Below are positions 54,070 to 64,000 of a DNA stretch of 64,000 nt, one piece after another. The stretch is from Aurantiochytrium sp. KH105 (lineage: Eukaryota; Sar; Bigyra; Thraustochytrida; Thraustochytriidae). Location: contig BGKB01000146.1 in the NCBI GenBank assembly GCA_003116975.1, positions 62,001-126,000 of the forward strand. Direction: 5' to 3'. The notes beneath the pieces were generated by a model that saw nothing but the letters and a program-made list of their open reading frames with translations, searched no databases and had not been told where the DNA came from. Numbering within the stretch: the stretch's first letter is position 1; every line of letters starts with the position of its first letter. A program made the translations under genes and the position numbers.

Positions 54070-57000
54070 GATCTATGTCAATCGTTGTGCGGTTTTGTTC
54101 AGACTCACGCTCACGCTTGCGCGCCGCGCGCGGGCGCTGCCAATTGGATGAGTGAAGACTGGGAGCTGCTGCGAGTCCTTGAGCCCGCCGGCCAAGGCGA
54201 GCAGACAGTTTATGGGGCTGGAGTGGACTCGTGAGCTGGCATTCATTTTCTCTTGCGCAAATTATTGTTAACATGAATGTAAACATCAGACGGGGTTTCG
54301 ATGTGATTATCATTTTCCGTTCAACTGCACTAGGAGGCAGATTGGTTCTGGACCGAACGACAAGGTGTCAAATGAATATCATATTTATAAATCTTTAGAA
54401 TTGACACCTCGTTTCTTGAAAAAGGTAACATGAAAAGACAACGATTTGCAGCTCTACATTTCCTCATGAGAAATCAGTATACATGCGCAATTCGCGCTCG
54501 TGAGCCGGAAAGCGGCACCCACCAACGAGAAAGCTGGTCAGATTATACTATGATGAGGCGGCTTTGCGAGGGTCTGATGATCTTGTTCAAGCCCGAGGAC
54601 ATGGTGAGGGCAAAGGCAGGGGCAGGGTCATGCGAGGACACGACGATCTCATTGGCATCCATCACAGTTGGCCCTAAATTTATGCGCGTCACATTACTTC
54701 GTCCTCACGTTTGCAAGCTTCGCCTTGACATACTTTTGCTAAGTCAATTGAGATGTTTGTTGGTCTAGATCCATTGTGCAAAGCGTTAAAGGTATCAGAA
54801 TCTGCTTTAGGCTTTTGTCAGAGTCTGCGGGCGTAAGAAGTTGTATTTCATTAGCAAATCCGGCGTGCATGCCAGTGCGACCCTTTCTTACAGTTGAACT
54901 GTTCTCAATGGGTTGTTCTAGCACCTAATTTATCTCCTGCCACCTCTGCTACCTTTACGGCTGGTCTGCTTGCTATCGCGTCTTGTGCTGGGTACTGAGC
55001 TGCCCAAAGAACGATGAGCTTGATGGTTTTCTTCAAAGGAAGACACAAAGGAGCTAGGCATTCCTCTCGACCTCTGTGCGCCTCGCGTCTTGCTCTATCT
55101 TGTTCAACGAGGTGTCGAGGAGCTCCTTGATGTGCTTTTCACGGATGGAAACTTGCGCACAAGCCCCTTCGTTTATTAGCTGGACAGCTTCTCTAGGTCG
55201 CACGCGTTTGTCGTGGAGTCTGTGCAAGTCTCAAACTAGATTGAATCTTTTCCGAAGATGGCCGTGTCTGTGACTGGCATATTTGACCGTTTCAAAGGCG
55301 TGTGGTTTTCGGGCCACTTCGTGCGATCTACTTGAACAACTTCAAAGTCTAACCTCAACTCCGATTGTTATTGATCTTGTACTCACGCGTGTTGACCTGC
55401 CGCCATGAACTTCTGTATGAGATCAAGACAACGCGATCTGCACGCGGGAAGGCTGCCGAATCCTTGGCTTCTTCAGCGATCTGCCAAGAAGAAAAAAGAA
55501 AAAAGAAAAAGAACGATAGCAGGCAAGGTGGTCTTTTTCTGACGGTCTTCTTCTTACACGGTCACCTCTCACATGCAGCTGCTATTGCTGCGCGCGCACA
55601 TACACAAAGAGAAAGAAGGAGTCGAAAATCGCTGTTGCTCATCGGTGAATGTGTGCGGCGACGGCTTAGTGCCGGAGCCGATTGCTAGTCAGCTAGCTTC
55701 CTCGGCAGAGGCTGTCAAACGAAAGAACTTTGCAATCAAAAACCGTAGACCGTCGACACTCCATAGCTAACAATTGTTCAAAGGGAGAGGGAGGAAGGGA
55801 AGGAGGGCACCAGAGCTTTTCTAGTTCCTCAAGTTAGCTCACTCACGCAATGAACGGCCGGCCACCTCGACACTACTGGAACAGATGCTAATGCCGCTGC
55901 AACTAACAGCAACCGTAGCACTGTTTGAGGAGCCCGCACAGTGGCAAGGCCGGCACAGGGCCGCTCCGGCCACCTACATGATCTCGCGCTGACACCTCTC
56001 CCCCGCGCCGCCATTCCCTTGCTCGCGAGTCACGTGACTGGCAAGCGAGACAGGTCTCCTCCACCAGGTTAGCCAATACTCTAGGTCTACCGCTTCTGAA
56101 TCGCGGGTATCGCGGGCCGAGCGCGGCCGAACGCGGCGACGATGTCGCCGTGACCCCGGGCCGTCCGAAGGGGTCATATACGAGGAGGAGCGAGGTGGCG
56201 GTGGCCGATGCCGAGACCGATCAGCACCAGTGACACGCGACGCAGGTCGAGCGCCACCTCTTATCTCCGTAGTGGCTACTTCCTCCCCACAAAACACGCT
56301 TCCACGCAGCCGCGAGCCCCCGCACTGCGCGCGGCTGCTTCGTCGCGACGTCTCGACTCCTGGCCTCCCCAGCTCCCCTCGCCGCACGCATGACGGTGCG
56401 CTCGGGGCTCCAGCGCAGAAGCGAATTCGCAAGGCTTTCTCCAGCGCCGAGGCCCGCCGCGGTGGCGGGGATCGCGACGATGGTTGTCGGCAGCGTCGCG
56501 CGCCGCGGCCTTCCCTCTAGGCCCCGGCTAGCGACTGCTACCCTTCCAGCTGCAGAGAGCACAGCGCCGCTTGTGCCTCCTGCACGCGCTGTGCATCTCG
56601 TCACGGGCCGAGGGTTCTTGCACGCACTGGCAGGCAGACCCGCGAGCGAGGCGCCTCGCGCGCTGCCTACCTGCGTGCGCTGCGCTGCTGCCCGCCTGCG
56701 CCGCGGCGCAGACGCGGAACGGAGCTCGTCGAGAGTGAGCGAAGCGGCGGCAACGGAAATCTGCCGGCAGAAGGCAGGCAAAGCGCGGGCAAAAACCCTT
56801 GGAGCAGGCAGGCCGAAGGCGAGCTGACCGCGCCGCGGGTACGGCTTGCGTCGGGAGACCGGGGCGTTGGCGGCGGCAGCGGAGGAGCGGCAGCGACGGC
56901 GACGGTAAGGACGACGACGAGGAGGGCGGGTGAAGATCGGGTGCACGCTCGACAGTCGCGACTGACCGACTTCTTCTTCTTCTTCTTCGCCTCCCCGTGC

Positions 57001-57093
57001 TTCTAAACGCGTCCTGTGCAGACGCAGACGCGAGACGCTGCAGCCCTAGCCCTCGCGCCCAGGCGGACCTTGTTGAAGAAACAGACGGCGATC
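54070..57093. other. Long intergenic region upstream of the sulfatase gene
   Basis: The first part (54230-55790) is lower in GC and has only short, broken frames. It includes an inverted repeat AGGTGTCAA/TTGACACCT (54363-54371 and 54401-54409) and could hold a decayed element or gene, but nothing is recognisable. The second part (55800-57090) is GC-rich with compositional frames on both strands. A CTT array lies at about 56971-56988, close to the sulfatase start. No RNA gene is recognised. Confidence 0.45.
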
Positions 57094-59706
57094 ATGGTCA
57101 AGGTGAAAGTGCTGGCCGTTGCTCTCGTGGCTGCCGCAATTCTGCCCGAAACACAAGGCCTTTGCAAGGGGAAGAAATGCGGCTTCATCGCCGAAGCAAA
57201 TTGCCAGGGCTACGCCTCTCTCGAGGAGGCCGAAGCATTATGCGCGGAAAGCCATGGCACGCTCTGCTCGCTCTCAGACCTCAAAAGGCGAAAAATTGTG
57301 CGTAAAGAGGCACGGGAGTTTTCCTGCATTGACGAAGACGATGTCGACGTGTGGCCAGAGTACTTTTGGACTTCGAGCACATGCAAGCGCCGCGGCGTCG
57401 CTGGACGCAAGATCTTTCGCCACGAGAGGAAAAAGGTCTCGTGCGAGACCGATGCGGAGGCCACTCTAGGTATCGCTTGCTGTGGCGCCAAAGGCGAGCT
57501 TCAAGACAGCACCGAAGATGCGGAGGAGGAGGGCTCTGACGGAGAGGACGACGATTCGGATGGGGAAGAAGTCTCTGATGATGAAACGCAATGCGCAGCC
57601 AAAGCGAAGGATGTGGCCGCCTGTCAAGCCGAACCACGATGTGTCTTTTACTTTGCCAAATCCACCACGGACAATCTTCCATACGGATGCCACGCGGCCC
57701 AAACCTTTTGCGATTTTGAAACAGAGGCGCAATGTGCCTCGCGCTGTAACAATTGGCGATGCGAATGGTCCAAGAACAGTTGTCAGCAGAGACAAAACAG
57801 GTCGTATCCTGCCTTGACGTTCGATGCCGATCTCGATGATGCCGAAAACACGCGATGCGCTGTTTTGGGCGTTGGCGAAAATACGCGCGAAGCTGGCGAG
57901 GCCTGCGAGACTAATTCGGGGTGCAAGTGGATGTGTGATCGCTGCCGCGCACGGCCGCGCGCCAACTCGACGAGCACGAGAAAACCTCATATCATCCTAA
58001 GTCTTGCTGACGATCTTGGATGGAACGACATTGGCTACCAAAACAGTGCGATTGAGACGCCTACGCTTAATGGGCTTGCTGCAGATGGCATCAAGCTGAC
58101 CCGTCATTACCAGTACCGTTTTTGTTCGCCGTCTCGCTCCATGCTCTTGACGGGAATGTTTGCTTGGCGATACGGCCAGCAAACCGATATGAACATGAAC
58201 CCATTCACTTCGCTCCGATGTGGCATGCAACCGGAAATGACAATGCTTCCAGAGCTCCTCAAGACAGCAGGATACGCGACTCATATGGTTGGCAAATGGC
58301 ATCTCGGGCACTATCAGACTCGATTCATTCCAACAGAGCGCGGCTTTGATTCCTTTGTAGGCTACTTTGGGGGTGTGCAATCCATGACAGTCGATGGCAA
58401 GGAGATTTTCTCGTCGAACCGTTGCTCGTGTCCAGGCGAAGACAAACTTCGAACGTGTGAATGGGCCAAGTTCACGAATTGCGCCACCGCCCGCGAACTT
58501 TTCAATGCCACAGCGGGCCAAGAGGTCACGCAGGTCCCGCGCGAGGCATACATTGATACCATCGACTACGCAGACTTGCTTTTTGCCGACGAGGCCGCCC
58601 GCATTATCAAAAATCACGATCTCAACGCTGGTCCGATGTTTCTCTTCACGTCGTGGGACTCGCCGCACAATCCGCACGAAGCCCCAGAACGTTTCATGGC
58701 CTCAAGCAAGATCGGCAATAGCACGTGTGCCTTGCGTACGCGACGCAAGCTCGCCGGCATGGTCAATGCGCTCGACACCGTCAATAAGGTCGTCTTGGAC
58801 GCACTTGAGGCACGAGGCATGTGGGATGACACCCTTTTTATTTTCGCTAGCGACAATGGCGGCAACAATGAGGGCAAGGGCACCGACTACTGCCCCGCGA
58901 GGTACGTGGACCAAAAGATTGGTAGCAATTACCCACTCCGCGGACAAAAGTTCACCTTTTGGGAAGGCGGCGTGCGCACCCATGCCTTTATGGCTGGAGG
59001 CGCGAATGTTCTTCCGCAGTCTGTGCGAGGAACGTCGTACGATGGCCTTATCTCGTCAACGGATTGGTTTAAGACCATTCTCGACGCGGCTGGCCTTTCG
59101 CCGGTGCGTGAGCAGGATGGCCTCGATAGCAAAAGTCATTGGGCAGCATTTACGTCTGGTGGGACCAATGCGCGTCACGATCTGCCCCTGCAAGTATGGG
59201 GGGATCGGGAGCGCTTTGTTTTCTATGCTCAAGTGGACGGCAGTCTTCTCAAGTTCTTGCGCGGCTATCCTGGTTACTTGAATGGTATTGAATGGAAGCG
59301 GCTTTCCAAGGAGGCGCGTCGCGAGGACACGTGGGACTTTATTCATCTTCCCGAGGAACTCGATCTCGACGCGCATCCCGAGGCCGTCGCTTTAGGTGCG
59401 GCCCCGGCATTTCTCTGCGAGGAGACACCGTGCGTTTTCAATCTTACTGCAGATCCGAGCGAGATCGTCAATCTCGGCGATGATGCCGGTCTTGTGTCGA
59501 TGATGGAGTCTCTGCTAGAACCCTATGTCGAGACAGAGCTCGCGTTCCAGCGTTCGGGGCTCTGCAGCATCAACGGAAAGTACCTGCTCTTTGACACACG
59601 AGCCATAACGCAGGCGCGTCAATGCGGTTGCTTTGCGCCTTGGCTTACGCGGGACCCCAACGCGGACCCCGAGTTTCTGCCCTGCCCGGCCTTTTCGCCT
59701 CTTTGA
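57094..59706 (+). CDS. Secreted sulfatase with an N-terminal Cys-rich region
   Basis: An 870-residue protein. The ATG at 57094 is the first in frame and opens the signal peptide MVKVKVLAVALVAAAILPETQG. Residues 23-290 are Cys-rich (about 20 Cys, with motifs such as CCGAKG, CEWSKNSCQQ and CDRC) and interrupted by an acidic stretch near 145-170. The sulfatase domain starts near 295 with ILSLADDLGWND (metal ligands), followed by the formylglycine motif CSPSR at 344-348 and GKWHLGH. The active Cys must be oxidised in the ER by a formylglycine-generating enzyme. The domain looks closest to arylsulfatase B/I/J types, which act on sulfated polysaccharides. No membrane anchor is visible, so it is probably secreted and may attack marine sulfated glycans. 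Confidence 0.92.
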   Translation: MVKVKVLAVALVAAAILPETQGLCKGKKCGFIAEANCQGYASLEEAEALCAESHGTLCSLSDLKRRKIVRKEAREFSCIDEDDVDVWPEYFWTSSTCKRRGVAGRKIFRHERKKVSCETDAEATLGIACCGAKGELQDSTEDAEEEGSDGEDDDSDGEEVSDDETQCAAKAKDVAACQAEPRCVFYFAKSTTDNLPYGCHAAQTFCDFETEAQCASRCNNWRCEWSKNSCQQRQNRSYPALTFDADLDDAENTRCAVLGVGENTREAGEACETNSGCKWMCDRCRARPRANSTSTRKPHIILSLADDLGWNDIGYQNSAIETPTLNGLAADGIKLTRHYQYRFCSPSRSMLLTGMFAWRYGQQTDMNMNPFTSLRCGMQPEMTMLPELLKTAGYATHMVGKWHLGHYQTRFIPTERGFDSFVGYFGGVQSMTVDGKEIFSSNRCSCPGEDKLRTCEWAKFTNCATARELFNATAGQEVTQVPREAYIDTIDYADLLFADEAARIIKNHDLNAGPMFLFTSWDSPHNPHEAPERFMASSKIGNSTCALRTRRKLAGMVNALDTVNKVVLDALEARGMWDDTLFIFASDNGGNNEGKGTDYCPARYVDQKIGSNYPLRGQKFTFWEGGVRTHAFMAGGANVLPQSVRGTSYDGLISSTDWFKTILDAAGLSPVREQDGLDSKSHWAAFTSGGTNARHDLPLQVWGDRERFVFYAQVDGSLLKFLRGYPGYLNGIEWKRLSKEARREDTWDFIHLPEELDLDAHPEAVALGAAPAFLCEETPCVFNLTADPSEIVNLGDDAGLVSMMESLLEPYVETELAFQRSGLCSINGKYLLFDTRAITQARQCGCFAPWLTRDPNADPEFLPCPAFSPL

Positions 59707-60927
<1,221 letters not shown>

Positions 60928-61887
60928 ATGCCGGCGCGCACGGGGCCCGAGGAGATGCTGGGCCAGGAGCGAGGCCTGAAGATGCCGCTGCGGAGAGAGG
61001 CGAGGCCCAGCGCTGGGGCGTGCGCGTGCGTGGCGGCGGTGCTGGCCGTGTTTGCGGTCATCTCGACGTCCATGGTCGTGGGTAGCACAGAGTATGCGAC
61101 GTACTCGATGGGGCCTTTTGCCGTATCGAACGTGCGTTTGGCCACGGTCTCGCACACCGGAACGGTGCTCGTGGCCAGCGGTATGTCCACCTTTGGGTCG
61201 GTGGACGACACCGCCTGCCTCGATGAAACGATCAGCACGAACATCACCGGCACAACAACCAGCATTACCAGCAACAACTTTCAAGACTGGGGATACCCGT
61301 ACGGGTTCTGCGACGAGCCCGAGGGCAGCGCGGGTATTCCCATGCAGGCCCGCGCCCTGCAGGCCTTTATCATCATTCTCGCTCTCTGTGCCATCGTCTG
61401 CACAAGCCTCCTCTGTGGCACGTGTGCTTTTAAGCGCCGCTCGCGGCCTTTTTCGCTTGCGGCAATTTTTGCCTGGAGCGGGGCTGTTGCGGGAGTCTTG
61501 GCAATCGCGCAAATCGCGTCCTGGAAGTACTCGCGTGATCTCCGCGCCGGTATCGCGTACATGCCTGTGCGCATTGGTTCCTCCATGTACGGTCTTCAGG
61601 TCGAGACAGAGCTCTCGTATGGTTCGGGCTTTGTTGGTCTCACGTCGTCCACCCTCGTCATCATTGTCGCTGCTTTGTACAGCATGCACGCGCGCAATGA
61701 GATTCGCAGGCAGCTTGCCGACGAGGAAGATGCCCTTCCACCGCGGGTTCCTGGCGGTAGCCCAGCAGAATACAACATCGATGTTGGCAACTACAAGGAG
61801 GAATTCTCGGCGGATGAGCTTGCAATGGGAAAGAACGCCAAGCGCGGGGAAGTTGACCACACCACTGTCGTCCTTTCCGCAGTCTAA
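60928..61887 (+). CDS. Unrecognised four-transmembrane protein
   Basis: A 319-residue protein. The ATG at 60928 has the context GGACCATG; in-frame ATGs at residues 10 and 19 are alternatives. Four hydrophobic helices lie near 30-52, 143-165, 176-199 and 235-254, with a large first extracellular loop (53-142) containing two Cys, two NxT sites and WGYPYGFCDEPEG. The layout, with a long first loop and both ends cytosolic, is that of tetraspan families such as claudin/PMP22 or SUR7, but no defining motif is present. The C-terminal tail of 65 residues is acidic, with NIDVGNYKEEF. The function is unknown. Confidence 0.75.
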   Translation: MPARTGPEEMLGQERGLKMPLRREARPSAGACACVAAVLAVFAVISTSMVVGSTEYATYSMGPFAVSNVRLATVSHTGTVLVASGMSTFGSVDDTACLDETISTNITGTTTSITSNNFQDWGYPYGFCDEPEGSAGIPMQARALQAFIIILALCAIVCTSLLCGTCAFKRRSRPFSLAAIFAWSGAVAGVLAIAQIASWKYSRDLRAGIAYMPVRIGSSMYGLQVETELSYGSGFVGLTSSTLVIIVAALYSMHARNEIRRQLADEEDALPPRVPGGSPAEYNIDVGNYKEEFSADELAMGKNAKRGEVDHTTVVLSAV

Positions 61888-62027
61888 TTCACGCAGGTGC
61901 GTGCCCAGTCTAGTCTGTCGTGGCAAAAGAGCTCAGTTTTATTGATGCTGGCTGCTCTACAATGCCTGTGCAGGTTTTTTATTTTCTCTCCTCTGCAAAT
62001 ATCGCCCATTCGCTCGCTCGCTCGCTC

Positions 62028-62112
<85 letters not shown>

Positions 62113-63322
62113 GCTTTAATCAATATGTAAAGTTTTACCACCATACACAACGAATTATTCTTTGCTTCACGGCTACTAACAGTAGGCCTAAAGCCTCCTG
62201 CTGTCGTGTCTATTTGTCGAAATCCACTGTGTTCCCTCAGACAAAAGACCCTCTGGGTCGTTCGAGCTTCTTCGCGGAGTCCCGGTCCCCCCCCCACCTT
62301 GTCAACTTCCGTTTATCGGGGACAAGTACTAAATGAGGCCTTCGCACGCTGCGCTGTTTCGCCGCCGCGCGAGAGTTAATGTTGCTTGTCACGAATTGTC
62401 GCACAGCAAATACTTAGGGTCGACAAGGCGCAATCGCGAGAAACACCTTCAAATTGGGCCACGAACCGGACCTCGTCCCCAGGTCGATAACGTCGACGGC
62501 CTGTCCTGCTTTATCAGCGCTACAAGTCGCCCCGCCCCAGCTGCCTGCTTGACATTGTGAGAAGCTTCCATTACCAAAATAAGTAACATGACATGTAATA
62601 ATAGGGGGAAGAATTTTAAGTCTTGTATTATATGCAAAGGTTGACCACCTCGAGGGTGCGAAATGGCTCCTCTTGCAGGCCATGCCGCATGGATTTGAGG
62701 GATTTTGGCAAGCCGGACAGGAACTCCATGCATGCTGGCGCTGGTGTGGAGAAATAAATCATCGTCTTCTCCAAGGCTGGCCAACTTTTGTGGTATGGAA
62801 CCATCGAACGCAAGAAAAGAAACGAAAGGGGAGGCCAAATGTTTCCCGTGCTTTGAGAGCAAGAGGAAAACCAATATAGAAGATGAAGGAGAAAGTCCCA
62901 CCAGCCAGAAAGAAAGATTAAGCGCCACCATCAATGCAAATATGCCCAAGCAAGCGGGAGGTCGGTGATTGGTACACTGGGGAAGCCTTTCGTCGTGGGT
63001 CGATTTTTAGGCTCGGGCAACCTTTTTGGTCTCCCCACACACAACACTTACGACTTTTTTATTTTCCTTTTCCCCGGAAGCTCGTTGCAGCGCAGGCGAT
63101 ACCGTACTTGCCCTCTTTTTGAACGCCGGTCCCGCTTTGTTTCGGTCCGGGTAGCCGCCGAAAGAACCGGTTGTCTCCATGCTGTCGAACCGTGGAAAAG
63201 AAAAGAGACTATGGCGTGGCAAGGGTTGGCAAAACCTGGTCTCCCGGCGGCCAAAAGCAGACCAAACTAGCCTCGTCGTCTTAGCCGACGGAAAGCATCG
63301 CCGTAAAGCTCGGCGTTTCTCG
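61888..63322. other. Intergenic region with a TGCT microsatellite
   Basis: A CGCT array (about 62010-62029) passes into a TGCT array (to about 62112) and a C run lies near 62287-62296. The rest, to 63322, has only short frames and a lower GC stretch near 62560-62960. No gene is recognised. The end is the presumed promoter of the gene at the right edge. Confidence 0.5.
62010..62112. repeat. CGCT/TGCT microsatellite
   Basis: About 20 bp of CGCT units followed by about 80 bp of TGCT units, 120 bp downstream of the four-TM gene stop. In frame it would encode Leu-Ala-Cys repeats, but it is almost certainly non-coding. Confidence 0.95.
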
Positions 63323-64000
63323 ATGTTTGCCCTCGGACGCAGACTCAAGGACAAGGATGGGCGGTCTCGTTCATTTAGCGCGAACGACGCTGTCGAGGAC
63401 ACGGTTGCGGTCGATCCCTTTGCCAAGCTTGACGCGACCTTTGTGGAATCAGACGATAGCGATGAAGAAGCAGATGGCGAGGAGCCGCCATTCAAGCATC
63501 AAAGTGGCCGACTCTCGCGCAATGGATCGGGACGGTGGACGGGGCGAAATAGCTTTCGCTTGAAAAGGTGCGCATCTCTTGACATGGCCCCCTCGAGCAG
63601 AGACCGCGCCTTGGCGACGTACAAGAAATTCTCTGCTGCCAGCGCGGGAAGCAGGCGTCAAATCAAGGTGGACCTTTGTCCTAGCGTGACGCTCGACATG
63701 GTCAGACGCGTCTTTGCCGAAGTGACGCGCCAATGCGGATTCCAGCCCGAGCACTGCGTTGGGGACGGCATTTACATTACCCATGTCGTCGAAGTCCGCA
63801 AACCCTCGGGGCGTAGCAAAAAGGAGGTCCGCATACAGTTTCCGGTTGTCCAGGAGCTCACCGTGAGAAATTATGGCAAAGGAAGTGCTTCATACTCGAC
63901 GGTGTATCTGTGCTGGCAGCATCTTGGACCCAAGACCTCTTGCGAACGACCGTCCGGCTCGGGTCTTCCTCGACTTCGCTCTGCCCCCACTTTTGCACTC
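63323..64000 (+). CDS. Start of an unrecognised gene running off the right edge (partial)
   Basis: From the ATG at 63323 the frame stays open for 226 codons to the end of the window. The N-terminus (MFALGRRLKDKDGRSRSFSA) is basic and Ser-rich and is followed by an acidic patch (VESDDSDEEADGEE) and more basic sequence. From about residue 115 a compact domain appears: RQIKVDLCPSVTLDMVRRVF, then VTRQCGFQPEHCVGDGIYIT, VRIQFPVVQELTV and STVYLCWQHLG. The pattern of a helix plus amphipathic strands loosely recalls KA1 or TBP-like folds, without a firm match. The context of the ATG is CTCGATG. It is probably a regulatory protein, but the function is unknown because the rest is missing. Confidence 0.65.
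   Translation, partial: MFALGRRLKDKDGRSRSFSANDAVEDTVAVDPFAKLDATFVESDDSDEEADGEEPPFKHQSGRLSRNGSGRWTGRNSFRLKRCASLDMAPSSRDRALATYKKFSAASAGSRRQIKVDLCPSVTLDMVRRVFAEVTRQCGFQPEHCVGDGIYITHVVEVRKPSGRSKKEVRIQFPVVQELTVRNYGKGSASYSTVYLCWQHLGPKTSCERPSGSGLPRLRSAPTFAL

Noticed and set aside
62010-62112. TGCT array as a telomere or centromere repeat
   Set aside because: It is short, isolated and flanked by ordinary single-copy sequence and genes.

Overview
The window looks like GC-rich nuclear DNA of an intron-poor protist, most likely a stramenopile of the thraustochytrid (labyrinthulomycete) type. The evidence is a set of clearly eukaryotic gene families: mitochondrial ISCU, UBC13, ribosomal P2, PGAP1, mL45, a SUMF2-like protein, an EGLN-like prolyl hydroxylase, a soluble-adenylyl-cyclase-like protein and a CatSper-like channel. 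Almost all are single uninterrupted ORFs, many microsatellites lie between genes, and starts often read A-(A/C)-(G/C)-ATG. The taxon is an inference. No BLAST or RNA data were available.

Layout. 0.9-4.2 kb: a secreted Cys-rich protein made of two related halves (+). 7.1-16.0 kb: a 2,965-residue adenylyl cyclase/NTPase (+). 16.7-17.1 kb: UBC13 (-). 18.2-18.7 kb: a possible small spliced gene. 19.5-21.3 and 21.8-22.8 kb: two unrecognised proteins (+). 24.0-24.5 kb: ISCU (+). 25.3-27.2 kb: a CatSper-like channel (-), head-to-head with an unrecognised multi-pass membrane protein at 27.9-29.8 kb (+). 32.0-33.5 kb: a bZIP factor (+), then a 25-bp minisatellite and a decayed copy of the bZIP 3' end. 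34.6-35.6 kb: mL45 carrying a WW domain (-). 36.8-38.9 kb: a PDZ-START-GOLD protein with a 26-nt first exon and a 632-bp intron (+). 39.2-40.8 kb: EGLN-like oxygenase (-), head-to-head with an ER SUMF2-like protein at 41.4-42.7 kb (+). 43.3-43.8 kb: A20/AN1 zinc-finger protein (-). 44.8-46.6 kb: a lower-GC island with a broken IS630/Tc1-type transposase. 46.6-49.1 kb: a large Gln-rich, PH-like protein (-). 50.3-50.6 kb: ribosomal P2 (+). 51.1-54.1 kb: PGAP1 (-). 57.1-59.7 kb: secreted sulfatase (+). 60.9-61.9 kb: a four-TM protein (+). 63.3 kb to the end: the start of a further gene (+).

How the genes relate. Several act in the secretory pathway: PGAP1 remodels GPI anchors in the ER, the SUMF2-like protein carries an ER-retention tail and belongs to the sulfatase-modifying family, and the sulfatase has the Cys motif that family modifies. 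The cyclase and the CatSper-like channel are both families tied to flagellar cAMP and calcium signalling in other eukaryotes, which would fit a zoospore-forming organism; the link here is only inferred. The most notable observations are the hidden micro-exon, the WW domain inside mL45, the roughly 780-residue acidic insertion inside the cyclase NTPase, the atypical P2 C-terminus, the bZIP relic beside a minisatellite, and a GATAGnCGACTTGCGCGC-type element shared by three upstream regions.
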